Source of the DNA: an uncultured Ruminococcus sp.
GTDB taxonomy: Bacteria; Bacillota; Clostridia; Oscillospirales; Acutalibacteraceae
Direction: 5' to 3'
Assembly: GCA_902766885.1 (NCBI GenBank)
Contig: CACXFS010000010.1
Location: 30,127-94,126, forward strand
Length of the DNA: 64,000 nt
The notes beneath the pieces were generated by a model. That model had not been told where the DNA came from. It did no database searches and saw nothing but the letters and a program-made list of their open reading frames with translations. The translations under genes and the position numbers were made by a program. Within the stretch, counting starts at the first letter, position 1. Each line of letters starts with the position of its first letter. Positions 25,250-33,694 of this stretch are shown here, in pieces.

Positions 25250-26530
25250 ATGATTGATATTAAGTTTTTAAGAGAAAATCCCGACGCAGTAAAGGAAAAC
25301 ATAAAGAAGAAGTTTCAGGACAACAAGCTTGAACTCGTTGACAAGGTAATTGAGCTTGACGCTGAAAGCCGTGCCGTTAAACAGCAGGCTGACGAGCTCC
25401 GTTCAAACCGCAACAAGATTTCAAAGCAAATCGGCGCACTTATGGCTCAGGGCAAAAAAGAAGAAGGTATGGCACTCAAAGATGAGGTTACACGTCAGGC
25501 ACAACTCCTGTCAGAGCTTGAAGAAAAGGAAACAAAGCTTTCCGAGCAGGTAACCGAAATTATGATGCAGATTCCGCAGATGATTGACAAAAAAGTTCCG
25601 ATTGGCAAGGACGATTCACAGAACGTTGAGATTGAGCGTTTCGGTGAGCCGGTTGTGCCCGACTACGAAATTCCGTATCATACAGAAATTATGGAAAAGC
25701 TTAACGGAATCGACCTTGACTCTGCAAGAAAGGTTGCAGGCAACGGATTCTACTATCTTATGGGCGATATTGCAAGACTGCACAGCGCAGTAATTTCATA
25801 CGCACGAGATTTTATGATTGACAGAGGCTTTACCTACTGCGTACCTCCGTTTATGATAAGAAGTAACGTTGTAACAGGCGTTATGAGCTTTGCGGAAATG
25901 GACTCAATGATGTATAAGATTGAGGGTGAGGATCTCTATCTTATCGGTACAAGCGAACATTCAATGATTGGTAAATTCATCGACACAATAAACAAGGAGG
26001 AAAATCTTCCTTACACCCTCACAAGCTACTCACCCTGTTTCAGAAAAGAAAAGGGTGCGCACGGCATTGAGGAGAGAGGCGTTTACAGAATCCACCAGTT
26101 TGAAAAACAGGAGATGATTGTTGTCTGCAAGCCCGAAGAAAGCGAAATGTGGTTTGACAAACTCTGGCAGAACACTGTTGATTTGTTCCGTTCAATGGAT
26201 ATTCCGGTAAGAACTCTTGAATGTTGCTCAGGCGACCTTGCAGATTTAAAGGTTCGTTCACTCGACGTCGAGGCGTGGTCACCACGTCAGAAAAAGTATT
26301 TTGAGGTAGGCTCATGTTCAAATCTCGGTGACGCTCAGGCTCGCAGACTTAAAATCAGAGTATCGGGCGAGGGCGGAAAAAAGTACTTTGCACATACCCT
26401 CAACAATACAGTTGTTGCTCCTCCGAGAATGCTTATTGCATTCCTCGAAAACAATCTTAACGAGGACGGCTCCGTAAGAATTCCCGTTGCATTAAGACCA
26501 TATATGGGCGGCAAAGAAGTTATTAAATAA
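25250..26530 (+). CDS. serS: Serine-tRNA ligase
   Basis: This class II synthetase charges tRNA-Ser. The 426-residue protein begins MIDIKFLRENPDAVKENIKK, followed by the long antiparallel coiled-coil arm at about residues 25-105 that grips tRNA. Motif 2 is FRKEKGAHGIEERGVYRIHQFEKQE written across residues 264-288 (key FRKE, G, HQFEK), and motif 3 is ALRP with preceding NEDGSVRIP. Downstream is a clear terminator. The length is normal. Confidence 0.97.
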   Translation: MIDIKFLRENPDAVKENIKKKFQDNKLELVDKVIELDAESRAVKQQADELRSNRNKISKQIGALMAQGKKEEGMALKDEVTRQAQLLSELEEKETKLSEQVTEIMMQIPQMIDKKVPIGKDDSQNVEIERFGEPVVPDYEIPYHTEIMEKLNGIDLDSARKVAGNGFYYLMGDIARLHSAVISYARDFMIDRGFTYCVPPFMIRSNVVTGVMSFAEMDSMMYKIEGEDLYLIGTSEHSMIGKFIDTINKEENLPYTLTSYSPCFRKEKGAHGIEERGVYRIHQFEKQEMIVVCKPEESEMWFDKLWQNTVDLFRSMDIPVRTLECCSGDLADLKVRSLDVEAWSPRQKKYFEVGSCSNLGDAQARRLKIRVSGEGGKKYFAHTLNNTVVAPPRMLIAFLENNLNEDGSVRIPVALRPYMGGKEVIK

Positions 26531-26582
26531 TGCGGATTTCGGAATTAAGTATTAACAATTAAATGCAGAGAACATAAATAAG

Positions 26583-26615
26583 AAGGACTGTCGAGTTTGA
26601 AGACAGTCCTTTTTA
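26583..26615 (+). terminator. Terminator after serS
   Basis: AAGGACTGTC pairs with GACAGTCCTT around a nine-base loop and is followed by tttt. The stem is a perfect 10 bp. Confidence 0.85.
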
Positions 26616-26652
26616 ATGTATTAATTCAGCATTACGCATTCCGAATTCCGCA

Positions 26653-27051
26653 TTAATTTAACGGTGCAAGAAAACTGAAATACGGGATATTTCTCAGCAC
26701 ACCGAACAAAACAAAACAGCATATCAATAATATCACAATGATATTAAACCACCTGCTGTGCGGCATATTACCTGTTTTAATATATGTGACAACCGACGCA
26801 ATTGCAAGAATAAGAAACAGAGGAGACAAAATCAGAACAGCGGCATTCTGATGCAGTGCTGACACAAAATCAAGCTGAAACAGACTTATGAACATTCTTG
26901 AAATTCCGCATCCCGGACAATATAGTCCCGTAACAAAATGAAAAGGACATGGTATTGCAAAGCCGGTCAGTCTGTAAATTACATAATATAAAATTCCGGC
27001 TGCGAGCAGAATTGCCGCAGCCGTAATTGTCTTTTTTATTCTTTTTTTCAT
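26653..27051 (-). CDS. DUF2752 membrane protein
   Basis: This 132-residue membrane protein has three predicted spans, at about residues 10-30, 65-87 and 104-122. It has the DUF2752 signature IPCPFHFVTGLYCPGCGISR, with the paired Cys-Pro-x-Cys-Gly motif, and a downstream FQLDFVSALHQNA segment. The family function is unknown; the cysteines could bind metal or a redox partner. It lies 9 bp after the DUF4234 gene on the same strand, so the two are likely co-transcribed. A DUF4234-DUF2752 pair is common in Clostridia. Confidence 0.85.
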   Translation of the reverse strand: MKKRIKKTITAAAILLAAGILYYVIYRLTGFAIPCPFHFVTGLYCPGCGISRMFISLFQLDFVSALHQNAAVLILSPLFLILAIASVVTYIKTGNMPHSRWFNIIVILLICCFVLFGVLRNIPYFSFLAPLN

Positions 27052-27060
27052 CAGTAAGAA

Positions 27061-27405
27061 TTATGACATTTTGTTGAGTTCGCTCTGCATAAGAGCATAA
27101 GCGACAATGCCTAAACCGAAAAGTTCAAGAATAAGATAAAGAATACCTGCATTTGAGTCAGCAGGCATATTTCTCATAGCCTTAGCCTCGTTAATTTTTT
27201 CTCCCTGCTTGTAAGCCCAATAGATACCATAGATACCGCAAGTTACAAGTGTAAGAAGAAATACCATACCGCCTGAAGTACCGTCCTGAGCGTGGCCTGA
27301 AGCAATATTAGTTTCATTTGCAAGAACAATCATCCAATAAATTGCATAAATACCGCAAGTTATGATTGAAAGTACAATGCATAAACCTACATTTCTCTTA
27401 ACCAT
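27061..27405 (-). CDS. DUF4234 membrane protein
   Basis: This 114-residue protein has three predicted membrane spans and two copies of the DUF4234-type motif, at IITCGIYAIYWMIVLANE and LVTCGIYGIYWAYKQGEKI. Each has the Cys-Gly-Ile-Tyr-x-Ile-Tyr-Trp pattern. TAGGAGGTAG precedes the start. The function is unknown. It is the first gene of a two-gene minus-strand unit just upstream of dnaA. Confidence 0.85.
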   Translation of the reverse strand: MVKRNVGLCIVLSIITCGIYAIYWMIVLANETNIASGHAQDGTSGGMVFLLTLVTCGIYGIYWAYKQGEKINEAKAMRNMPADSNAGILYLILELFGLGIVAYALMQSELNKMS

Positions 27406-27873
27406 TTGTCTACCTCCTATAATTTGGTAATTAGATTATATATTAATTTGCTTTAGTAGTCAATAGATTTTTGCACAAAAGTGAAATATTCTGACAAAAA
27501 AATCCACAAAATTTGTTACTTGAGGTCGAGTGCCTTAACAGGATAGCCTCTACAGATAATCTTTCGCAGTATATCCGAAATGAAATTCAAGCGAACAGAA
27601 TTACAAAAAGTCAGTTTTTTCTTAAATAAAGCATAGATAAATGTATGACTTCCGAGATACCGTGCAAAATTTAAAACCGACTTTATAGGGCAAACTAAAA
27701 AACTCCCGAAATACAGAGTTTACAGCTAAAATACAACGTATATAAAGGGCTAAAACACTTGCATTATCAGCGGTTTTGAGGTATAATTATATGGAATGGT
27801 ATTTTGATAATGGGATAAAATTCGGAAACTAAAATAAGTGCAGATTCTGACTGCATTTTTATGAGAGGAAGGT
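27406..27873. other. Region between DUF4234 gene and dnaA
   Basis: This 468 bp AT-rich gap holds a truncated family F motif (gtcgagtgccttaac, near 27526) and a family H repeat (27630-27702: acttccgag..ccgac(t)ttatagggc..actaaaaaa). The dnaA promoter (27759-27787) is also here. I find no match to the DnaA box TTATCCACA within one mismatch. The nearest is aaatccaca near 27500. A minor origin role cannot be excluded. Confidence 0.55.
27759..27787 (+). promoter_or_regulatory. Promoter of dnaA
   Basis: TTGCAT (27759-27764) and consensus TATAAT (27782-27787) are spaced 17 bp apart. The leader to dnaA is about 80 nt. Confidence 0.6.
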
Positions 27874-29208
27874 ATGAATTTGATGGATTCTTTTGATGAC
27901 GCTTGGGAGGTAATTTGCTCCTATTGCAAAACCAAAATAACCGACGTCGCATATAACACCTGGATTAGCAGAATCAAACCTTTACAGCTTGACTTTGAAA
28001 ATAATACAGCATATCTGGTTGTTCCAAACGATTTTCACCGCCAGACTTTGACACGCTGTTACATTCCGCTTCTGAACGAGGCTTTTGAGGCTGTTTTTGA
28101 CAATAAATTTATTATTTCATTCAAAACCCCCGAAGAAGTAGAGGAGTATAAGTCAAAAACTCCCGAAATCAAAGAAGAAGTAAAGGATACAAACTACGAA
28201 TACACCTTTGACACATTCATTGTCGGTTCTTCAAACAAATTTGCCCACGCAGCATGTCTTGCGGTTGCTACAAACCCGTCGCACGCATACAATCCGCTGT
28301 TTCTCTGGGGAAACTCCGGACTCGGCAAAACCCACCTGCTTTACGCAATCGGTAATGAAATCAAGAAAAACGACCCCTCAAAGGTTATCTGCTACATAAA
28401 GGGCGACGACTTTACAAATGAGCTTATTGAATCTCTGCGCCTTGCAAAGATGAGCGAGTTCAGACATAAATACAGACAAGCTGACATTCTGCTTGTCGAT
28501 GACGTTCAGTTTATCGGCGGTAAAGAGAGTACGCAGGAGGAGTTTTTCCACACCTTCAACGCTCTTTATGACGCCAAAAAGCAGATTGTTCTCACATCAG
28601 ACCGTCCGCCAAAGGAAATCAAAACGCTTGACGACCGTCTGCGTTCTCGCTTTGAGCAGGATCTGATTGCCGATATTCAGCCGCCTGATATTGAAACGAG
28701 AATTGCAATTATCAAGCGCAAGGCTGAACTTCTTGAAATTGATTTGTCAAATGAGGTTTGCGAATATATTGCGTCAAAAATCAAGGCTAATATCCGCCAG
28801 CTTGAGGGCACTGTTAAAAAGTTAAAGGCAAAGTCGCTTTTAAATCACGAAAAGCCGACAATTTCTTCTGTTCAGGAGGTTATTGCCGACATTCTGAACA
28901 ACGACGTTCCGCCCGAGGTTACGGTTGAGCGTATTATTGACGAAGTTGCAAGAACCTACGGCGTTTCAGCCGATGAAATCCGCTCGCAGAAAAACAGGAG
29001 TGCAAACATCAGCAACGCACGTCATATTGCAATTTACGTTACAAGAGAGCTGACGACGCTTTCTATGGTTGCAATCGGCGAGGAGTTCGGCAACAGACAC
29101 TATTCAACAATTATCTACACGCTCAAAAAGGTACAGGAAATGATGGAAAAAGACCGCAAGGTCAAAGAAATCATTGACGACACAATCAAGAATATAAGAG
29201 ACAGATAA
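27874..29208 (+). CDS. dnaA: Chromosomal replication initiator DnaA
   Basis: DnaA opens the replication origin. The 444-residue protein has domain I (AWEVICSYCKTKITDVAYNTWIS) and a short acidic linker. AAA+ domain III has Walker A LWGNSGLGKTHLLYAIG, Walker B ADILLVDDVQFIGGKE, sensor I and the RSRFEQ box. C-terminal DNA-binding domain IV is also present. The usual recognition motif GRDHTT is replaced by FGNRHYSTIIYT near residue 420. The first ATG is only 1 nt from the AGGAAGG ribosome site; the in-frame ATG at 27883, three codons on, has better spacing (10 nt). Confidence 0.97.
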   Translation: MNLMDSFDDAWEVICSYCKTKITDVAYNTWISRIKPLQLDFENNTAYLVVPNDFHRQTLTRCYIPLLNEAFEAVFDNKFIISFKTPEEVEEYKSKTPEIKEEVKDTNYEYTFDTFIVGSSNKFAHAACLAVATNPSHAYNPLFLWGNSGLGKTHLLYAIGNEIKKNDPSKVICYIKGDDFTNELIESLRLAKMSEFRHKYRQADILLVDDVQFIGGKESTQEEFFHTFNALYDAKKQIVLTSDRPPKEIKTLDDRLRSRFEQDLIADIQPPDIETRIAIIKRKAELLEIDLSNEVCEYIASKIKANIRQLEGTVKKLKAKSLLNHEKPTISSVQEVIADILNNDVPPEVTVERIIDEVARTYGVSADEIRSQKNRSANISNARHIAIYVTRELTTLSMVAIGEEFGNRHYSTIIYTLKKVQEMMEKDRKVKEIIDDTIKNIRDR

Positions 29209-29242
29209 TATTTGAGTGTGGAGTTTGGAGTGTGGAGTTTCG

Positions 29243-29470
29243 GTCGAGTGCCTCGACACGCAAATTTTTGTATTTTTAACTAATGTAGGGAACGGTCTTG
29301 ACCGTTCCGATTACCTATAGGTTAGCTGTAACCCCACGGAACAGTCAATACTGTTCCCTACACTAAAAAACAAAACGTCATCAATATATCAAGATAAATT
29401 CAGCAATCAAACATTTCCAAGCAACACGCACAATTAAAAATTCGGAGCGCAGCGATCTACAATTCCGCAT
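29243..29470. repeat. Composite repeat downstream of dnaA
   Basis: A family F palindrome is at 29243-29265, 34 bp after the dnaA stop. A family A pair is at 29284-29362. The inverted core (atcaatatatcaagataaattcagcaatcaaacatttccaa..acacgcac) follows, and family G (attcggagcgcagcgatctacaattccgcatt) ends near 29470. The same modules in the reverse order occur at 10171. Confidence 0.75.
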
Positions 29471-29737
29471 TAGAACAATCACACTCTTCCTATATATTAA
29501 AACTTTTGTGTATTAACCTAACATATTCATCAACATTCCACTAACATCAATCAACGCATTGTTGAATGTTAAAAATTTGTTGAATATTGTTTAGCTTTTA
29601 TAAACATTTATCAAATTCAGCTTGTGGACGTAAAAGCTCAGCGTACAAGCCTTAATTTCAGGTTTTTCTATATTTTAACATCATCTACTACGACTACGAA
29701 AAAATAAATATTATTAAGATAGGAGAAGAAAACTGCC
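29471..29737. other. Candidate origin region (dnaA-dnaN intergenic)
   Basis: This non-repetitive, very AT-rich stretch lies between dnaA and dnaN, a common place for oriC in Firmicutes. Four sites resemble a DnaA box read backward (TGTGGATAA): TGTGTATTA (29507), TGTTGAATG (29560), TGTTGAATA (29578) and TGTGGACGT (29623). The middle two start 18 bp apart. None is perfect. With the altered DnaA recognition motif, the true box may differ from consensus. This is inference. Confidence 0.35.
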
Positions 29738-30844
29738 GTGAAAATTTCGTGTTTAAGAACCGACCTTGCAAATGCAGTGTCAAATGTTTCAAGAGCCGTT
29801 TCTACAAAAGCTGCTCTACCTGCACTTGAAGGCGTACTGATAAAAGCATACGATAATAAACTTAATATCTCCGGATACAATCTTGAAATCGGAATTACAA
29901 CAGACATCGAGGCTACAATTCAGGCCGAGGGTGAAATTGTTGTCAGCGCAAAACTGTTTTTGGATATCGTTCGCCGTCTGCCCGAAGAAATAGTGATGAT
30001 TGAAACCGACGACAGAATGGTTACATACATAACCTGCGGCCACGTTGATTACCAGATTGTTGGTATGTCATCAGTTGAATATCCGGATTTGCCGAGCTTT
30101 GAACAGACTGACGGAGTTACCGTGAATGCAAAAATTCTGCGTGAGATGATTCGTCAGACGGTTTATGCAGTCAGCGAAAACACAGCTAAGCCTATTTACA
30201 CAGGCTCTCTGTTTGAAATTGAGAACGGCAACTTCAGAATTGTCGCTGTTGACGGCTACAGAATGGCTATCAGAAATGAAAATGTTGACTCTGAGAGCAA
30301 AACAAGCTTTGTAGTTCCGGGTAAGACACAGCAGGAAGTTCTTAAGCTTTTAACAGATGACGATGAAAATGTTGAAATCATCATCGGTCAGCGCCATATT
30401 ACCTTCAAGGTAAAAAATTACCGTGTAATTTCACGTCTTATAGAGGGAACTTTCCTTGACTATAATACGACGATTCCAAAAGAGACAAAAACCGAAATTG
30501 TGATGAATACAAGAAGTATCATTGACGCAATCGAGAGAATGTCGCTTTTAAATAATGACAGAGTACAAAGCCCCGTAAGGTGTATTTTTGCCGACGATGA
30601 AATAAAGCTTTCGTGTGCGTCTGCCGTTGGTAAGGCGAGCGACGTGTTGTCGGTTCCGATAATCGGCGATCCGGTTGAAATCGGCTTTAACAACCGCTAT
30701 ATGCTCGACGCTCTTAAAAACACAGACACAGATGAAATCAAGCTGATTTTAAACGGACCTACCGCTCCTATGATTATTAAACCCGTAAAGGGCGACGCAT
30801 TTTTGTGTTTCGTTCTTCCGATGAGGCTTGCAAATGAGAACTGA
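29738..30844 (+). CDS. dnaN: DNA polymerase III beta sliding clamp
   Basis: This is the ring-shaped processivity clamp of the replicative polymerase. The 368-residue protein has three repeated clamp domains. The N-terminus is [21 protein letters not shown], the middle domain has [15 protein letters not shown], and the C-terminus [10 protein letters not shown] is the hydrophobic pocket region. The GTG start follows AGGAGAAGAAAA. The S4 gene starts within its last codons (11 bp overlap), consistent with a dnaN-yaaA-recF transcript. Confidence 0.96.
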   Translation: MKISCLRTDLANAVSNVSRAVSTKAALPALEGVLIKAYDNKLNISGYNLEIGITTDIEATIQAEGEIVVSAKLFLDIVRRLPEEIVMIETDDRMVTYITCGHVDYQIVGMSSVEYPDLPSFEQTDGVTVNAKILREMIRQTVYAVSENTAKPIYTGSLFEIENGNFRIVAVDGYRMAIRNENVDSESKTSFVVPGKTQQEVLKLLTDDDENVEIIIGQRHITFKVKNYRVISRLIEGTFLDYNTTIPKETKTEIVMNTRSIIDAIERMSLLNNDRVQSPVRCIFADDEIKLSCASAVGKASDVLSVPIIGDPVEIGFNNRYMLDALKNTDTDEIKLILNGPTAPMIIKPVKGDAFLCFVLPMRLANEN

Positions 30845-31082
30845 GAAGATAAAAATTGACAGCGAATTTATTAAATTGCAGGATTTATTAAAGCTCGGCG
30901 GAGCTGTTGACACAGGCGGAATGGCAAAAGTTATCATTCAGAACGGCGAGGTCGAGGTAAACGGCGAGGTCTGCACAATGCGTGGAAAAAAGATGCGCAA
31001 TGGCGACTTTGCAGTTTTTGACGATTTAAAATTAGAAGTAGAAGTCGAGTGCCTCGACACGCAAATCGGCGGTGCGAACTGA
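30834..31082 (+). CDS. yaaA: S4 domain RNA-binding protein YaaA (RlbA-like)
   Basis: This is a small S4-fold RNA-binding protein found between dnaN and recF in many Firmicutes. From the ATG at 30834 it has 82 residues. The S4 core is clear: [20 protein letters not shown], then [19 protein letters not shown]. Homologues stop at about 70 residues. Here the last about 12 residues ([12 protein letters not shown]) are encoded by a family F intergenic repeat at 31044-31066 that is fused in frame to the gene. A TTG at 30828 is a possible earlier start. Confidence 0.9.
   Translation: MRTEKIKIDSEFIKLQDLLKLGGAVDTGGMAKVIIQNGEVEVNGEVCTMRGKKMRNGDFAVFDDLKLEVEVECLDTQIGGAN
31044..31066 (+). repeat. Family F palindrome inside the S4 gene
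   Basis: GTCGAGTGCCTCGACACGCA continues with aat and is identical to the intergenic copies at 109, 10171, 29243, 35966 and 63442. It is read as VECLDTQI at the C-terminus of the S4 protein. Confidence 0.9.
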
Positions 31083-31168
31083 GGGCAAATTGAGAATAAA
31101 ATCGGATTTTATATAAAGCGATTACTCGACCATTAAATTTTAAAATAGATGAAGTAAAAGGGATTCTT

Positions 31169-31247
31169 GCGTCAGAAATAGAAAAATGTCCGACTCCCGA
31201 GCTACCGAGTTATAGTTCAAAACCGACTTATAGGGCGGACTAAAAAA
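31169..31247 (+). repeat. Family H repeat, supplies recF ribosome site
   Basis: The segment gcgtcagaaatagaaaaatg ... gactcccgagctaccgag ... accgacttatagggcgga ends at the recF start codon. It matches 63545-63622 closely and 27630-27702 more distantly. Its AGGGCGG lies 9 nt before the recF ATG and serves as the Shine-Dalgarno. Confidence 0.7.
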
Positions 31248-32345
31248 ATGAAAGTATTGGCAATAAAATTTGAAAATTACAGAAATCTGAAAAATGACAT
31301 AATACAGCCCTGCGAGGGCGTGAACATCATCTACGGTGACAACGCTCAGGGAAAAACAAATCTGCTTGAGGCAATCTGGCTGTTCTGCGGTGGACATTCA
31401 TTCCGGAATGCAAAGGACAGCGAGATGATTAAGTGGAATGAAAGTTTTGCCGGTCTTGAAATGAGATTTTTCGGGCAGGAGCGTGAACAGACTGCAAAGC
31501 TTATATTAAGCGGCAACAAAAAGCAGGTCGAAATCAACGGTGTTGAAAAGAAATCTGCGGCGGCTCTGATTGAAAAATTCTGCGCCGTTGTGTTTTCACC
31601 CGAACATCTTAATTTGATAAAGAGAGGACCTTCGCAGAGAAGAAAATTCATTGACAGCGCAATTTGCAGAGAAAAATTGCAAAACGCGGTAATCCTCTCA
31701 AAATTCAACAGAGTTTTAGTACAGCGAAATTCGCTTTTAAAAGATATTTACAGACGTCCGTCGCTTGAGGACACACTGTCCGTCTGGGACGAGCCGCTTA
31801 TTTTAAACGGTGCAATGCTCATAAAAAAGCGTATGGACTATGTAGAAATGCTCTTAAACAGGGCAAAAAGCTACCACGACGGAATTTCAAAAAACAGTGA
31901 AAATCTTGAAATAAAATATATTTCCTCGATTGACGCCGAAATGTCCGACAGCGTAGAAGAAATTGCAGAAAAGTTTCGAAAAAAGCTTATTGATAACAGA
32001 AAAGACGACATACGCACAGGAGTTACCAACTTCGGACCGCATAGGGACGATATCGAAATTCTGATAAACGGCAAAAACGCCAGAGCCTTCGGCTCTCAGG
32101 GACAGCAGAGAAGCGCAGTTTTGTCGCTTAAGCTTGCCGAAGCCTCGGTGCTGAAGGAGAGAATGGGCGAGGAGCCCGTTATTCTGCTTGACGACGTTCT
32201 CTCCGAGCTCGACTCAAAACGTCAGGATTTTCTGCTCAACGAGCTTAAGGGTTGTCAGGTTTTCATAACCTGCTGTGAAAAGTCTAACAAGGAACAGCTT
32301 AAAGAGGGAAAAATCTTTCTGCTTAAAAACGGGGAGGTCTGCTGA
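31248..32345 (+). CDS. recF: DNA replication and repair protein RecF
   Basis: RecF is an SMC-like ATPase that loads RecA at gaps. The 365-residue protein has Walker A NIIYGDNAQGKTNLLEAIW and the family segment FSPEHLNLIKRGPSQRRKFID. The signature is FGSQGQQRSAVLSLKLAE, and Walker B is PVILLDDVLSELDSKRQ. Its last base overlaps the remB start (TGATG arrangement), so the two are coupled. A family H repeat lies directly upstream. Confidence 0.96.
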   Translation: MKVLAIKFENYRNLKNDIIQPCEGVNIIYGDNAQGKTNLLEAIWLFCGGHSFRNAKDSEMIKWNESFAGLEMRFFGQEREQTAKLILSGNKKQVEINGVEKKSAAALIEKFCAVVFSPEHLNLIKRGPSQRRKFIDSAICREKLQNAVILSKFNRVLVQRNSLLKDIYRRPSLEDTLSVWDEPLILNGAMLIKKRMDYVEMLLNRAKSYHDGISKNSENLEIKYISSIDAEMSDSVEEIAEKFRKKLIDNRKDDIRTGVTNFGPHRDDIEILINGKNARAFGSQGQQRSAVLSLKLAEASVLKERMGEEPVILLDDVLSELDSKRQDFLLNELKGCQVFITCCEKSNKEQLKEGKIFLLKNGEVC

Positions 32346-32602
32346 TGTATCTTCATCTGGGACAGGACACGGTTATCACAACCGAAAGCATTGTTGCAAT
32401 GTTTGACATTGACGCCTGCACCGTTTCAAAAAAGACGAGGGATTTTCTTGCGAGCGCCGAGAAAAACGGCGAGGTTGTAAACGTTTCTTACGAACTGCCA
32501 AAGTCGTTTGTCGTGTGCGAAAAGCAGGGAAAAACCGTTGTGTATATCACCCAGCTTTCCACAAAAACACTGTTATTGAGAATTGGAAAGACAAACTTTT
32601 AA
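32345..32602 (+). CDS. remB: Extracellular matrix regulator RemB (DUF370)
   Basis: This 85-residue protein of the RemA/RemB family contains the pattern MYLHLGQDTVITTESIVAMF, then DACTVSKKTRDFL and a C-terminal VYITQLSTKTLLLR. In Bacillus the homologue (YaaB) lies in the same dnaN-yaaA-recF-yaaB-gyrB order and affects biofilm matrix genes. The role in this organism is inferred. It overlaps recF by 1 bp. Confidence 0.92.
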   Translation: MYLHLGQDTVITTESIVAMFDIDACTVSKKTRDFLASAEKNGEVVNVSYELPKSFVVCEKQGKTVVYITQLSTKTLLLRIGKTNF

Positions 32603-32641
32603 ACCAATTACACCGATTTATTTCATAGAGGTGATGAATAT

Positions 32642-33367
32642 ATGGAAAATAGGAAATGTCCTTATTGTTCAAAACGAATTTCATATGTATCCGCATACGC
32701 AAGCAGAAGGAAGGCTGAATACGTGTGCGAGAGATGCGGAAAGGAAAGCAGAGTTGTTATAAACCGCAAGGTAATTCCTGCCTTTGTGCTTGCGGCTGTA
32801 ATTGCCGTTGCAATTATGGCAGGGTGGATTTTTGCAGGTCTTGCAGATAACCCTCTCGGAATTTTGCTTGTAGCCGTTCCGTTAATAATTTTTACGGTTA
32901 TTTCTCCGAAATTCGTAAAATTAGTTCCGCTTAAAAAGTACAAAAAATCAATGGAGGCAAGAAAAGCGGGAATTGAATATTCCGACAATCTTGTGACAGC
33001 GGAGCTTGAAGAAAACGAAGGCTACACCTTCGGAGCGTCAGCAGACACAGGCTCGGGATTCAAGATAAATTCCGACGTTTTCAATACGATTAAGGCTGAA
33101 CGCAACGCCGCAAGAGAAAAGCTTATGGACGATGAGCTTATATCAGATTCATCAGAGATTAAAAAGCCTGCCGAAAGCAGCGAAAGCTACGTTCCCGTAA
33201 TCAAGGACGTAAGCGAAAAACATTCGTCAGATGATATTCCGCTGAAGAAGATTCATTCCGACAGCTCTGTAAATATGACAAGAACACGCCACTACATTCC
33301 CTCGCAGGAAGAAAAAGAGCCGAAAAAGCCCGACGGCAACAGATATTCGGCTAACAGGAAATTCTGA
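32642..33367 (+). CDS. Zinc-ribbon membrane protein with long charged tail
   Basis: I do not recognise a named family. The 241-residue protein starts with a zinc ribbon (CPYC at residues 5-8 and CERCG at about 30-34, four cysteines). It then has two membrane helices at about residues 46-67 (IPAFVLAAVIAVAIMAG) and 72-92. A hydrophilic tail of about 130 residues, rich in Glu, Lys and Ser, follows and is probably disordered. AGAGGTGATG precedes the ATG. The next gene encodes a related but shorter protein 5 bp downstream. The pair sits between remB and gyrB, an operon position otherwise occupied by gyrase genes. Confidence 0.75.
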   Translation: MENRKCPYCSKRISYVSAYASRRKAEYVCERCGKESRVVINRKVIPAFVLAAVIAVAIMAGWIFAGLADNPLGILLVAVPLIIFTVISPKFVKLVPLKKYKKSMEARKAGIEYSDNLVTAELEENEGYTFGASADTGSGFKINSDVFNTIKAERNAAREKLMDDELISDSSEIKKPAESSESYVPVIKDVSEKHSSDDIPLKKIHSDSSVNMTRTRHYIPSQEEKEPKKPDGNRYSANRKF

Positions 33368-33372
33368 TAAGT

Positions 33373-33666
33373 ATGTTTAAATTACCCGTTTGTCCGCACT
33401 GTAAGACAATTTACAGATACAAGGACGTTAAAAAAGAATTAAGCAAAAAAGAATGTACGTGCTACCACTGCGGTAAAAAATTCAGAACGTCAAAAAAGAA
33501 AATTTTAATTTTATTTTTAATAATTGCATTAATTACTGCAATTTTTGACGTTCTGGCACTGTATATGATAGCAGGTACAAGCCTTGTCGGAATGATTATA
33601 ATGAACATAATCGCAGTAACGGCAGGATTTTTCCTGATACCGTATTTTGTGGAATTTAAAAAGTGA
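33373..33666 (+). CDS. Small zinc-ribbon membrane protein
   Basis: This 97-residue protein has an N-terminal zinc ribbon (VCPHCKTIYRYK and CTCYHCGKKFR). Two strongly hydrophobic helices follow, at about residues 38-62 (ILILFLIIALITAIFDVLAL) and 67-92. It has the same ribbon-plus-two-helix plan as the gene 5 bp upstream, without that gene's tail, which suggests an old duplication. The function is unknown. Similar CXXC-CXXC membrane proteins occur in Ruminococcaceae. Confidence 0.75.
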   Translation: MFKLPVCPHCKTIYRYKDVKKELSKKECTCYHCGKKFRTSKKKILILFLIIALITAIFDVLALYMIAGTSLVGMIIMNIIAVTAGFFLIPYFVEFKK

Positions 33667-33694
33667 AAATATTAACCGTATTATTTTTACATAA

